Positions 42,869-51,453 of a stretch of 64,000 nt of DNA are shown one piece after another. The first letter of the stretch is position 1. Each line of letters opens with the position of its first letter. A model generated the notes under the pieces. That model made no database searches, was not told the origin of the DNA, and saw only the letters and a program-made list of their open reading frames with translations. Origin of the DNA: Pseudarthrobacter sp. NBSH8 (GTDB lineage Bacteria; Actinomycetota; Actinomycetes; Actinomycetales; Micrococcaceae); assembly GCF_014217545.1 (NCBI RefSeq), contig NZ_CP043178.1, forward strand, positions 3,162,001 to 3,226,000, read 5' to 3'. Position numbers and translations under genes: made by a program.

Positions 42869-43777
42869 ATGACCATTCCACGCCAGGCACCACCGCGGAC
42901 CCCTGCCCGCCCCACCCCGGGCTCCGGCTTTATGTTCGCGTTCGCCTGGCTCGCCTGCATTGTGGGCCTGATCGCCACCTACTATTACTTCGTCCAGACC
43001 AGCACGGGCCAGTTCATCGATGAATCCGCGCTGGTTGAGGCCGTGGACATCCACGGACCCGCGGGCAAGGCAGCCACCGAGTTCCTGGACTGGCTGCCCA
43101 CCATCTCACTGGTGGTGGCCGCCGTCGTGGTCCTGTTTGTCACGGTCATCCGACGGCGGTGGACGGCTGCCGGGATTGCCGTCGCCGCGTGCATCGGCGC
43201 GAATATCGCCACGCAGGTCCTGAAGGAAGTGCTGCCCGTGCGTCCGGACAAGGGCGTGGTGACGCTGGAACTGAATTCGCTGCCGTCCGGTCACACCACG
43301 CTGGCGGCGTCGGCTGCGGCGGCGGTGTTCCTGATGGCTTCGCCGCGCTGGCGTCCCCTGGCCGGTTTTGTGGGCGGCACGTTCGCTATCGCGTCGGGGG
43401 TTTCCACACTGATCAACCAGTGGCACCGGCCCGCCGACGTGGTGGCCGCGTTCCTCCTGGTGGGCGCGTTTATGATCCCCGCCGGCTGGCTGATCATCCG
43501 CAATGGCGCCGCATGGAACGTGTGGGACGGCTTTGGCACACATGTGGGCTCGGCGAAAATCTGGCTCACGCTGCCGGTGCTGATCGGGCTCGCGTCGGCG
43601 GGGGTGGCGGTGTATTCGCTGGCCAAGATCGCCCCGGGCCCGCTCCAGGAGGGGAGCACCACCAACTACTTCTGGGCCGGGATCGCGCTTATCGTGATCG
43701 CCGGCTACCTGGCCACCGTCGCCACCACGTCACTGTTCGCGTATGCCGCACGACGGCGGGACGCGCCCAGTCGCTGA
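42869..43777 (+). CDS. PAP2 family phosphatase, membrane-bound
   Basis: The 302-residue protein has about six hydrophobic helices and the three acid-phosphatase motifs: KEVLPVRPD (motif 1, K-x6-RP pattern), LPSGHTTLAASAA (motif 2, PSGH) and STLINQWHRPADVVAA (motif 3, with the catalytic His). It probably dephosphorylates a lipid or isoprenoid phosphate outside the membrane. It diverges from the sugar operon. Confidence 0.87.
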   Translation: MTIPRQAPPRTPARPTPGSGFMFAFAWLACIVGLIATYYYFVQTSTGQFIDESALVEAVDIHGPAGKAATEFLDWLPTISLVVAAVVVLFVTVIRRRWTAAGIAVAACIGANIATQVLKEVLPVRPDKGVVTLELNSLPSGHTTLAASAAAAVFLMASPRWRPLAGFVGGTFAIASGVSTLINQWHRPADVVAAFLLVGAFMIPAGWLIIRNGAAWNVWDGFGTHVGSAKIWLTLPVLIGLASAGVAVYSLAKIAPGPLQEGSTTNYFWAGIALIVIAGYLATVATTSLFAYAARRRDAPSR

Positions 43778-43824
43778 CGGCACCGCCGCGGCTGCCGCCG
43801 CACAGGCCTTCGCAGGCTGGTTGC

Positions 43825-44310
43825 CTAGCAGTAGACCTTCTGGCTTTTCGAGTCCAGCTTCAGGGTGTAGTTGGCTGAGGCCACGGTCTGATCCAAGGTG
43901 TACGTGGCCGTGACGCGCACTGTCAGCAGGGTGGCCGCGCCGCTGTCCACCACGATCTGCGAGGTTCCAGTGAGGGTAATGGTGCCTGGCGTCAGCGTGG
44001 ACGCGATGGGAGTCGTCACGGAATAGCTGGTCCCGTAAGTCCCATCGGCTTGGACGGCGGCGTAGGTCAGTGTGGCCGGCGCCTGGGGCACGGTAACGCT
44101 GAGGGTGGATTCCTTCTGCGAGGGGGTGTTTGAGCAGGTGAGGGACGTGATGGCCGGCCCGGGCCAGCCGTTCGCGGTCACCGTCATCGTGGCTGTGGCT
44201 GACTGTTGCCACAGCGCCGCCGCGGGACCGCCACCCAGGCCAAGCAGAACTGTGAGGGCGAAGGCTCCAACGGCCAGGGCCGGCACCTGGAGGCTCCGGA
44301 GTTTGCTCAC
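43825..44310 (-). CDS. TasA/SipW-substrate-like secreted protein
   Basis: The 161-residue protein has a hydrophobic signal segment ending in GGGPAAALWQQSATATMTV, with the A-L-W spacing of alternate-type signal peptides handled by SipW. The mature part is beta-rich and ends in a Cys. The GTG start overlaps the stop of the signal peptidase gene as GTGA, so it is in the same operon. The function may be surface fibre or matrix, by analogy with TasA. Confidence 0.75.
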   Translation of the reverse strand: MSKLRSLQVPALAVGAFALTVLLGLGGGPAAALWQQSATATMTVTANGWPGPAITSLTCSNTPSQKESTLSVTVPQAPATLTYAAVQADGTYGTSYSVTTPIASTLTPGTITLTGTSQIVVDSGAATLLTVRVTATYTLDQTVASANYTLKLDSKSQKVYC

Positions 44311-44945
44311 TCCGCCTGCTCCGCCCGGGTGCCCCGCTTACGCATTTTGCGCACTGCTTTGAAGACCACCGTGGCGCCGTACCCGATAAGGCCGGCTGCG
44401 GCCAGCCTGGTCCAGAGGTCACGGTCCACATTGCCCAGCGCGTTAGCGGCGAATCCCGCGTAGGGAACCGCATAGAACAGCTTGCCGGTGACCTGGGGGG
44501 CGGTGACCGGTTCGGCATCGTTGGCACCGTTGTTGTCGCCCCTGGTCACAAGGGTTCTTTCCCCCGCCTGGGTGGCGCCGAAGCCCACGATCCGGTGCGT
44601 TTCGACGTCGGGCCGGCCTGAGTACATCTGGAAGGTGATGACGTCCCCGTAGGAGAGTTCGTCGAAGGCCGCCGGCTTCATCACCAGGAACGTGCCGGGC
44701 GGGAACTTGGGCGCCATGGAGTTAGTCAGAACGGTGTACGTCTGGGACCCTGTGGCCCGGGGAACCACAACCAGCACCAGTGCGGCGAACACGGCGATCA
44801 TCATGACCACCAGGTTCAGCACCCGCCAGGCCGCGGCCCAGAAAACACTGCCGGCAGGCTTGGAGCCGTCACCGCCGGCGGAGCCCGATCGGGTGGAACC
44901 GAAGCCTGAACCGCGGTCGCCGGCGAAGTACAGATCAGCAGCCAC
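44307..44945 (-). CDS. sipW: SipW-type signal peptidase I
   Basis: The 212-residue protein has the signal-peptidase Ser in TNSMAPKFPPG and an ER/archaeal-type histidine in ETHRIVGFG in place of the bacterial lysine, then LVTRGDNNGANDAEPV. Two hydrophobic helices lie at about residues 35-60 and 180-195. SipW enzymes specifically process TasA-like substrates, and three such genes lie beside it. The GTG start overlaps the end of the gene at 44935 by 11 bases. Confidence 0.9.
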   Translation of the reverse strand: MAADLYFAGDRGSGFGSTRSGSAGGDGSKPAGSVFWAAAWRVLNLVVMMIAVFAALVLVVVPRATGSQTYTVLTNSMAPKFPPGTFLVMKPAAFDELSYGDVITFQMYSGRPDVETHRIVGFGATQAGERTLVTRGDNNGANDAEPVTAPQVTGKLFYAVPYAGFAANALGNVDRDLWTRLAAAGLIGYGATVVFKAVRKMRKRGTRAEQAE

Positions 44946-45543
44946 TGGGCACCCCGCAGAGCTGGCGGGCGGTGATCGGAAGAGTGATGTTCACGGCTTG
45001 GCCTTTCACGGTGGACGGGGCGGTGGAACTGAGGCTGACCTGGAAACAGAACACGGTGCTCGTGGACTTGGGGACGGACGCTGACGTCAGCCCGGCTGCG
45101 GTCAGCACCGTGTATCCGGTGGTTGTGCCGCACTGTGCGGTCGATGTGACATTTTTGGCGCTGACCGTAAGGTACTGGGCCAGGACGCCGCTGTTGACGT
45201 TGGCGAGCGTTGCCTGGCCAACGGTGAGCGCCGCGTTGAAGGTTCCGCCGGCGTTGCTGCCATTGACAATTGCAACGTTGGCGTAGACCGAGTTTCCTGG
45301 CGAGACTGTAGCGGTCTGCGTGAGGTTCAGGCTGCCTGCCTGTCCTCCGGCGATGGTCATGTTGGTCACCTGCCCCGAGGGGCTTGCGGTGAGGGCGACA
45401 TCGAACGAAGCAGCGGAGACGATTCCCGGAGCAGCGGTGGTGCTGGCGTTCCACAAGGCGTAGGTGCCTTGGACTGTCAGCAGTCCGAGCACCACCGCTG
45501 CTGCGATGAGTACACCGGTTCGCAGCATCCGCGGGATCCGCAT
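44935..45543 (-). CDS. TasA/SipW-substrate-like secreted protein
   Basis: The start at ATG 45543, with a perfect AGGAGG 4 bases upstream, gives 202 residues. The signal segment is VLIAAAVVLGLLTVQGTYALW, followed by NASTTAAPGIVSAASFDV, the A-L-W-x-A-S...G-I-V pattern of SipW substrates. The rest is beta-rich and Thr/Ser/Ala-rich, with two cysteine pairs. It is translated just ahead of sipW. Confidence 0.78.
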   Translation of the reverse strand: MRIPRMLRTGVLIAAAVVLGLLTVQGTYALWNASTTAAPGIVSAASFDVALTASPSGQVTNMTIAGGQAGSLNLTQTATVSPGNSVYANVAIVNGSNAGGTFNAALTVGQATLANVNSGVLAQYLTVSAKNVTSTAQCGTTTGYTVLTAAGLTSASVPKSTSTVFCFQVSLSSTAPSTVKGQAVNITLPITARQLCGVPSGC

Positions 45544-45614
45544 TGTTCCTCCTGGTCCTGATCCTAATCTTTCCAGCCTGGCGGTTGGCCGATTGGCCAA
45601 CCGCCAATCTCAGA

Positions 45615-46154
45615 CTAGGACAGGCCGGACTGCGTGACCTGCGTCAGCTGGAAGGCAACACTGTTGAAGTTGTACGAAACGCCCACGTCGGTGCGGCCGG
45701 CGGTCGTGGACAGGAATTCAAAGGTGATGGTGGCGGTCACTGTCTGGGCGGAGCCGGTGGGCTTCAGCGGGTTGGCTACAGGCAACCCGCCGACGGTCAG
45801 GACCGGAGCGGAAACGGTGACGTTGGCCGGCGTGAAACCGTTGGTGGCGCTGATACCGGTGGTGGCGACGTTGGCGGCCATCTTGTCACCCTCGAGGGTG
45901 ACAGGCAGTGTCTGCGTGAAGGTGAGCTTGTCGCCCGGCACTACCTTGTAGTTGGCGATAGTGACCGCGTCACCGTTGCGGTCCTTCCAGGTGCCTGCAG
46001 TGGAGTTCACCAGGTTCAGGTTGCCGGAGACGATGGTGCCCGGGGTGGTTGTGGCTTCTGCGTTCCAGTTGGCCAGTGTGCCGCCGCCGCCCAGCATCAG
46101 AGCCCCGCCCAGTGCGATGGCTGCGGATCCGGTGATCAGTGTCATGTTCTTCAT
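45615..46154 (-). CDS. Alternate-type signal peptide protein, TasA-like
   Basis: The start at ATG 46154 (MKNMTLITG), with GAGGGGAC upstream, gives 179 residues. The signal ends in GGGGTLANWNAEATTTPG, and TIVSGNLNLVNSTAGTW matches the start of TasA-family mature chains. The body has alternating strands and the conserved AVTIANYKVVPGDKLTFTQTL. It is first in the cluster of three substrates and one SipW peptidase, and probably forms surface filaments or a matrix. Confidence 0.85.
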   Translation of the reverse strand: MKNMTLITGSAAIALGGALMLGGGGTLANWNAEATTTPGTIVSGNLNLVNSTAGTWKDRNGDAVTIANYKVVPGDKLTFTQTLPVTLEGDKMAANVATTGISATNGFTPANVTVSAPVLTVGGLPVANPLKPTGSAQTVTATITFEFLSTTAGRTDVGVSYNFNSVAFQLTQVTQSGLS

Positions 46155-46286
46155 GGTGTGTCCCCTCAGACTTTGCTTGCGTGGTTTCCTGCTGAACACC
46201 ACAATGCACGGCCTCGATCAGGACTGCCGGGGGGAATCCATCAAGGTTTACACAAGAACTTCCAAGCCAAAACCGGTCCATCAAAG

Positions 46287-47504
46287 TTAGTAATTCCGCC
46301 GGTGCTTCAGCCTCGGCAGCACAGCCGCGAACACACCAGCCGCCGCGAACCCCAGGAAGCCCGTGGCCGAGACACCCGCGCCCAGCGTGAAAAGCGCGGT
46401 CACCCCGGAGAGGAGGACGGGCCCGCCGGTGGAGCCTGCGTCGGCGATGAAACGCCACAGCCCCAGGAACTGGCCGCGGCCGCGGTCGGGCGAGAAATCG
46501 GCGCCGAGCGTCATGATCAGGCCGGAGCTGATGCCGTTGCCTAATCCGATCAGCAGTGAGGCCAGCAGCAGCCCGGCAAAGGATGCAGTCAAAGGAATGA
46601 GCAGCATGGCGATGCCCATGATGATGGTGGACGGGATGGCCACGAAGAGCCTGCCGCGGCGGTCCATCACCTTTCCGGCCGGGTAAAACAGCAGCATGTC
46701 GATTGCGCCGGACAGCCCGTAAATCACGGAAGCCTGCGCCGGATCCATGCCCAGATGCTCCGCCCACAGCGGGATCACCACCTGGCGGGACGCGCGCAGC
46801 GCGCTCAGCAACAGAATCCCTATGCCCAGCGTCAGGAAGACGCGGGCCTGAGATACCGCCACATTCCGCAGGGTCGGCTCCGGACCCTTGTGTCCGCCGT
46901 CGGGCGCTGGCGGGACCACCAGATCCGGGATGGTGACAGCCAGAACCGCGGCCGCGGCCATGCCCACCACCCCCACCCAGTACGCTCCGGAGATCCCCGC
47001 GAACTGCATCACGCCCGCGCCGATGAACGGTCCGATAAAAACGCCGATCCTGCTGACCCCGCCCAGCGTGGACAGCGCCCGCGCCCGGAACTGGACGGGT
47101 ACAGCCTCTGTGAGGTACTTCTGCCGCGCCAGGCTGAAGACGCTTGCGGCCATTCCGACGACCACCATGGCCACCGCGAGCAACCACAGTCCGTTGGGGA
47201 TCAGGGAGGACATCGCGGCGGCCGCGAGTGCGAGGGCTCCCGCCGCGGCGGCGCCCACGATGGACCAGCGTTCGCCGAACTTGAGCGTGATGAGGGACGC
47301 GGGCAGGTTGAAGAACCACGAGCCGAGCCCAATCAGTGTGACCACCAAGGCGGACACCGCCACCGATGCGCCGAGGTCGCGGGCGGAGAGGACCACCACA
47401 GGGAGAACCGCGCCTTCGCCGATGGAGAACAGCAGCGCAGGACCGAAGGCGGGTATGGCGATACTTCGGAAATTGAACGGCTGTGAGGTACCTGGCGAAG
47501 TCAT
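46287..47504 (-). CDS. MFS transporter
   Basis: The 405-residue protein has twelve hydrophobic helices. Segments such as LGSWFFNLPASLITLKFGERWS and GISSGLIMTLGADFSPDRGRGQFLGLWRF resemble drug-efflux MFS members. The substrate is unknown. It lies upstream of the TasA-like genes on the same strand but 132 bases away. Confidence 0.85.
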   Translation of the reverse strand: MTSPGTSQPFNFRSIAIPAFGPALLFSIGEGAVLPVVVLSARDLGASVAVSALVVTLIGLGSWFFNLPASLITLKFGERWSIVGAAAAGALALAAAAMSSLIPNGLWLLAVAMVVVGMAASVFSLARQKYLTEAVPVQFRARALSTLGGVSRIGVFIGPFIGAGVMQFAGISGAYWVGVVGMAAAAVLAVTIPDLVVPPAPDGGHKGPEPTLRNVAVSQARVFLTLGIGILLLSALRASRQVVIPLWAEHLGMDPAQASVIYGLSGAIDMLLFYPAGKVMDRRGRLFVAIPSTIIMGIAMLLIPLTASFAGLLLASLLIGLGNGISSGLIMTLGADFSPDRGRGQFLGLWRFIADAGSTGGPVLLSGVTALFTLGAGVSATGFLGFAAAGVFAAVLPRLKHRRNY

Positions 47505-47624
47505 CAGATTTATCTTATGCCGCCGGAAATTCGCCGGCTTTCAGGGGGTCACAAGCGGCGCCGCGAGGACTAACGTTTGCCTTGTGGGGCGCTCCCGCCT
47601 GCCCCTCACAGCCAAGGAGGCCTC

Positions 47625-47966
47625 ATGGGTGAAGTGTGGATCCGCACCATCAACAACGGTTTGGTCCGGGCCGACAAGGTCACGGAAATCGCGTCCACCC
47701 GGGGGTCCCTTCACGAGGACCAGGGTTTTGCGCTGAAGGTCATTGTGGACGGCAAGGCCCACGTGGTCATTGACGACGGCACTCTTCCGGGCACGCTTCC
47801 CGAACGGCTGGAACACGCGCAGCACCTGGAGGACGCGCTGCTGTTCGCCCTCGACGAAGCCCGCGACGCCGAGGCCTCCACGGTGGTCTTCTTCGCTCCG
47901 GAGAGCGACCGCTGGGCCCTCGCTGCGGCGGCGGAACTGGCCGGCGGGCTTCCCGCCGTCGGATAA
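47625..47966 (+). CDS. Hypothetical protein, 113 residues
   Basis: The ATG at 47625 has AAGGAGG about 5 bases upstream, a strong start. The protein is soluble, with a strand-rich N-terminal half (VWIRTINNGLVRADKVTEI, FALKVIVDGKAHVVI) and an Ala-rich C-terminal helix. I do not recognise a family. Confidence 0.65.
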   Translation: MGEVWIRTINNGLVRADKVTEIASTRGSLHEDQGFALKVIVDGKAHVVIDDGTLPGTLPERLEHAQHLEDALLFALDEARDAEASTVVFFAPESDRWALAAAAELAGGLPAVG

Positions 47967-48002
47967 CCCCGGACGGCGGCCCTCCACCAAAGAGTGTGTG
48001 GG

Positions 48003-48341
48003 TCAGGCTGCGACGTGGCTGAACTCGGTGGCCTTCGCGGTGACGCGCCGGGGTGCCAGGATGCTGAGCGTGCAGTGGGTCTGCTGCGGGTCAATCCTGG
48101 CCGGCAGGTGATGGGCCTCGGAGCATGCCTGAAGCAGCCGCAGGGCTTCGGGATCGACGCGGGCGTTCCGCACGTCCAATTCCAGGTCCAGGTTGTGCTT
48201 CAAGGAGTTGGCGCGTTTCACCACAACGTAGAGGGCCTGGATGCTGTGGATGGTGACGTGGCCCTTGGCGAGAACCTGGGCCTTCGCGTGGTCGAGATCT
48301 ACACGGACAAGAATGCTGAGCTTTTCGGACAAGATAATCAT
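48003..48341 (-). CDS. Hypothetical protein, 112 residues
   Basis: The start at ATG 48341 (MIILSEKLSILVRVDLDH), with AAGGAAGG upstream, is better supported than the longer frame. Alternating strands and helices (AQVLAKGHVTIHSIQALYVVV, LDLELDVRNARVDPEALRLL) faintly resemble a STAS-like fold, but I cannot assign a family. It is convergent with the hypothetical gene at 47625. Confidence 0.6.
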   Translation of the reverse strand: MIILSEKLSILVRVDLDHAKAQVLAKGHVTIHSIQALYVVVKRANSLKHNLDLELDVRNARVDPEALRLLQACSEAHHLPARIDPQQTHCTLSILAPRRVTAKATEFSHVAA

Positions 48342-48423
48342 GCCTTCCTTGCGTGGCTGCGACACTGCAGCCGGGGAGGCCGCGACGCTGCGGCCAAATG
48401 GCCGCGCCTCTGCAGCCTCACTC

Positions 48424-48735
48424 AGCGTAGGCAAGGAATGTGATCTGCGCAACACCAGGGTTCATTGTGTCGGAGCCGCCCGCGTCTGGCCAGCCAGCCC
48501 CGGGCCAGGCTCCAGGTCTCCTGCAAAGTCGTTGAGGCGATGGTGATGCCGGCGAGGCGTAGGGCTCGGTTGGGGTAGTTGCGTAAGTCTCGGGTTGCCT
48601 GGCAGCATCGGTGAAGCCGGTGACGCCCTCGCCGATCCAGAGACCGTGGCGTGGGCATATGACTCGTTCGTGGGTGGTGTAGATCTGCACGTATCGGCCG
48701 GCGCCGTGGGCGGGGACAAATGCTCCGCGACTGTT
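48424..48735 (-). pseudogene. Frameshifted remnant resembling a TniQ-family protein
   Basis: Two minus-strand frames join into one plausible protein. The first gives YTTHERVICPRHGLWIGEGV, with the C-x2-H and W-I-G pattern of the TniQ zinc-finger part. After a shift near 48610, the second gives QATRDLRNYPNRALRLAG and TWSLARGWLARRGRL. Neither frame alone has a proper start and end. It looks like a decayed fragment of a transposition-associated gene. The family call rests on a short motif. Confidence 0.35.
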
Positions 48736-48973
48736 GACATTGGTTTGTCCTAAGTCATCAGCACCACGCGAATCTTGGTCCCGCAGTCGCCTGCCCGCTC
48801 GCTCCCGCCTTCAGCTCTCTGTTTCCATGTACTGGTCACGGTTTCGCGGCTGATTTTTGGTCGTGCCTGTCTGTGTGCAGCCGTGTCTGATACCGCAGCG
48901 GGCGGCATGGGCGACGAAGTCGCCGGGCCGGCATACTCAAGAGCCTGCTATCGACGGCGTACACCGATGTTTC
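48736..48973. other. Gap without a recognisable gene
   Basis: Short frames occur on both strands but none has a ribosome site or a recognisable protein. With the remnant to its left it makes a gene-poor stretch of about 630 bases between the hypothetical gene at 48341 and the subtilase, with lower GC toward the subtilase. Confidence 0.4.
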
Positions 48974-50995
48974 TCATCCTGATCTTTGGCGTCTTGCGGC
49001 TGCCAGTCTCCTAACCATTCCTGTAATGGCCGCTCCACCGATCACGGACATAAATGCCCCGGTCGTGATCGCCCAGACAGGGGTATTCGCTCCGGTGACG
49101 GCACGAACTTCCGGAGCGCCTTCATATGTACCGCCAACAGGAGTCATGGAGGTGACTCCACCTGGTGAGGCGGCAGAAGTCGCGCTCACGTGCGGGGTCA
49201 CCATCGCTGTTGACGACGGCGTTTCCGAGGGTGTCGTTTCAGCTTCTTTCGTGACTTCGTCCGCCATAGCCTCAGGTGAAATCACTTTAGGTTTTGCCGC
49301 CGCCGCTTCCTGGGCCGCATTGCCAGCAGCAGACACAAGCCGGGCGAAAGTGGCTGCAACCTCCTCAGATGGAGCATCAGTCCGCACAGGCACCTGTTGT
49401 GCAGGTGAGGGTGCGGGAGCCGTGGCATCTTCGGTAGTAGCTGGCGCTGATACTGGGGTGTCTTCAGAAATGGAAGGTGCTGCGTCCGGAGCCGTAACGG
49501 GAGCCTCAGGAGCAGGAACTTCAGGAGCCGTTACAGCGGAGGCGGGACCCGGGGCGTCTTCAGTAATAGAGAAAGTAGAAGCTGCCGATCCCTGGAGCCC
49601 ACAACGTGTACCTACCCCAGCCCATGCATCCCCCGGCTTGAGATTCGAGCAGGAGGGAGGAACAGGAGGCGTGCCGGGGACGAATAGCAACCTATTAGGG
49701 GTTGCACCTTTGTTGGCACTAATTACACCTGTTGTAGCGTTATTGATCATTGACTGGTGAACCTGTGCGGGCGACAGTGCGGGGTCTCGGGAGAGCATAA
49801 TAGCAGCCGCACCAGAAACGTGAGGGGTAGCCATTGACGTGCCGCTCAAGGTGTTGTAGTCGGTAGAAGAATTGTTCCAAGCCGACCTGACAGATACTCC
49901 CGGCGCTTGAATGTCCACACATGGACCGTAGTTGGACCATGATGCCTGAGCGTCATTGATGTCTGTCGCTGCAACAGTAATGGCAGACGGAATTCGGGCA
50001 GGAGAGGAATTGCAGGCATCCGCACCGTCGTTACCTGCGGCGGCCACAACCGTGATGCCGTCATTTACCGCGCTCTGAACAGCCTGGTCAAAGGAGGAAC
50101 TGGTGAAACCACCAATGCTGAGGTTCATAACTGCTGGCTGGCCGGCAATGTGGTGTGCAACCGCCCAGTCGACCCCTGCTATGGCTGTCGAGTTCCAGCC
50201 GCTTCCATCGCATTCGACCACTCGGACGGGAACGATAGCGGCCTTTTTGGCAACACCGTAGGTTGTTCCGGCGACTGTTCCGGCGACGTGCGTCCCGTGT
50301 CCGTTACAGTCGTTGGCCCCATTGCCATCGCTGATACCCGTCCAGCTGGCAGCAACCCTGCCGGTAAATTCTGAGTGCGACATGTAGAGCCCGGTGTCAA
50401 CAACGTAGACATTTACCCCGGCGCCTTCATTACCGATAGCGAATTGGCCGTCTCTTCCTGTTCGTTGATCTATTCGATCAAGCCCCCAGATGGAGGTGGA
50501 GCCGGTGATTGAGACAGGGGTGTCCAGTTCAACCGATGCTACGTGTACTGATTTCTTCAGTGTCTCTATCTCATCGGAGGTCGCTACAACCACTGAAGCT
50601 TTCATCGTATGAGAGAGCGTCTCTTTGACTTCGATCCCTCTCTCTTGGAGAGAATTGGACTCCGCTTCTGCATTCACATCGCTGCCATATTGCACAATGT
50701 ACCGCTGTTCCCCTGCGGGTAGAGCAGAGGAGGACGGATGAGAAGAGAGGACCGGTAAGGGTGGGCTGTCAGTTACAGCATCAGCGTGAGCAGGTGTCAA
50801 AGATAGTGCTATCAACGCAAGGAAAACGGATGCTATGGCTTTAAGGGCACGGGGCGGACCGCCATCGGATCTGGCCTCCGCCACGCAGGCACGGGCCTCT
50901 TCGGCTGTTTTAGAGAAGCCGGGCGAATTCGGGTTGTTCACGGGCTGCGGGACAAGGGGCACAGCCCCCAAGCTTACGGGCGCGACAGACAACAT
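48974..50995 (-). CDS. S8 family (subtilisin-like) serine protease, membrane-anchored
   Basis: The 673-residue protein has a signal-like segment near residues 50-70 (LKAIASVFLALIALSLTPAHA), an I9 propeptide (QRYIVQYGSDVNAEAESNSL), and the catalytic triad: Asp in VNVYVVDTGLYMSHSEF, His in DCNGHGTHVAGTVAG and Ser in LSGTSMATPHVSGAAA. A Pro/Ala/Thr/Glu-rich stalk of about 170 residues leads to a C-terminal transmembrane helix (WAITTGAFMSVIGGAAITG) and a basic tail. A shorter start at GTG 50884 would put the signal peptide at the N-terminus. The base composition is clearly less GC-rich than that of the neighbours, suggesting horizontal transfer. Confidence 0.88.
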   Translation of the reverse strand: MLSVAPVSLGAVPLVPQPVNNPNSPGFSKTAEEARACVAEARSDGGPPRALKAIASVFLALIALSLTPAHADAVTDSPPLPVLSSHPSSSALPAGEQRYIVQYGSDVNAEAESNSLQERGIEVKETLSHTMKASVVVATSDEIETLKKSVHVASVELDTPVSITGSTSIWGLDRIDQRTGRDGQFAIGNEGAGVNVYVVDTGLYMSHSEFTGRVAASWTGISDGNGANDCNGHGTHVAGTVAGTTYGVAKKAAIVPVRVVECDGSGWNSTAIAGVDWAVAHHIAGQPAVMNLSIGGFTSSSFDQAVQSAVNDGITVVAAAGNDGADACNSSPARIPSAITVAATDINDAQASWSNYGPCVDIQAPGVSVRSAWNNSSTDYNTLSGTSMATPHVSGAAAIMLSRDPALSPAQVHQSMINNATTGVISANKGATPNRLLFVPGTPPVPPSCSNLKPGDAWAGVGTRCGLQGSAASTFSITEDAPGPASAVTAPEVPAPEAPVTAPDAAPSISEDTPVSAPATTEDATAPAPSPAQQVPVRTDAPSEEVAATFARLVSAAGNAAQEAAAAKPKVISPEAMADEVTKEAETTPSETPSSTAMVTPHVSATSAASPGGVTSMTPVGGTYEGAPEVRAVTGANTPVWAITTGAFMSVIGGAAITGMVRRLAAARRQRSG

Positions 50996-51075
50996 GAAAG
51001 CTCTCGACGAGACTCATCAATAGTGATCGCGAACCGGGATATTCCGTGGGGTATCGGGCCCCACTGTTGTTGGTT

Positions 51076-51453
51076 CTAAAAGCCGAACACTTGAGCTGCC
51101 AGCGAATATATCCCCCATAACCCGGCCGCTAACAGGATGCCGAGGTAGGCCAGGACCAGCCTCGTATCGCGGAGGTAGCACTTCGACCTCGTCAGGCCCC
51201 GCCGTCGGGCTTTCCAGTAGCCTGCGAATCCGATGGCGGCGAATACGGACAGTGCCAGCGGACCGGTTGCCCAGCCGAGCAGGGCAATGGTCGCGAAGAT
51301 GCAGAGCCGCAGCGGATCGAAGGTCGGCGGGGACTGCGGATCCGTTTCAGGGTCAGGACTATGTCCGTGTCGGCCTGCGTGCTTCGAGCGCACGAGCTTG
51401 GACGGCGACGGCCCGGCTGCAATACGCCGGGCATCAGAAGCGGAACTCATCAT
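51076..51453 (-). CDS. Small membrane protein of unknown function
   Basis: ATG 51453 overlaps the stop of the radical SAM gene as ATGA, giving 125 residues; GGGAGGA lies directly before it. The first 50 residues are polar; three hydrophobic segments follow (CIFATIALLGWATGPLALSVF, AAIGFAGYW, LVLAYLGILLAAGLWGIYSL). No family is recognised. Coupling to the radical SAM gene suggests a common transcript. Confidence 0.65.
   Translation of the reverse strand: MMSSASDARRIAAGPSPSKLVRSKHAGRHGHSPDPETDPQSPPTFDPLRLCIFATIALLGWATGPLALSVFAAIGFAGYWKARRRGLTRSKCYLRDTRLVLAYLGILLAAGLWGIYSLAAQVFGF

Noticed and set aside
48736..49014. Short plus-strand frame near the subtilase end
   Set aside because: No start signal and no recognisable motif; the composition suggests non-coding sequence.
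50607..50620. TGAGAGAGCGT in the subtilase gene as a further copy of the dispersed motif
   Set aside because: It lies inside a conserved propeptide codon run (LSHTMKAS), so a chance match is more likely.
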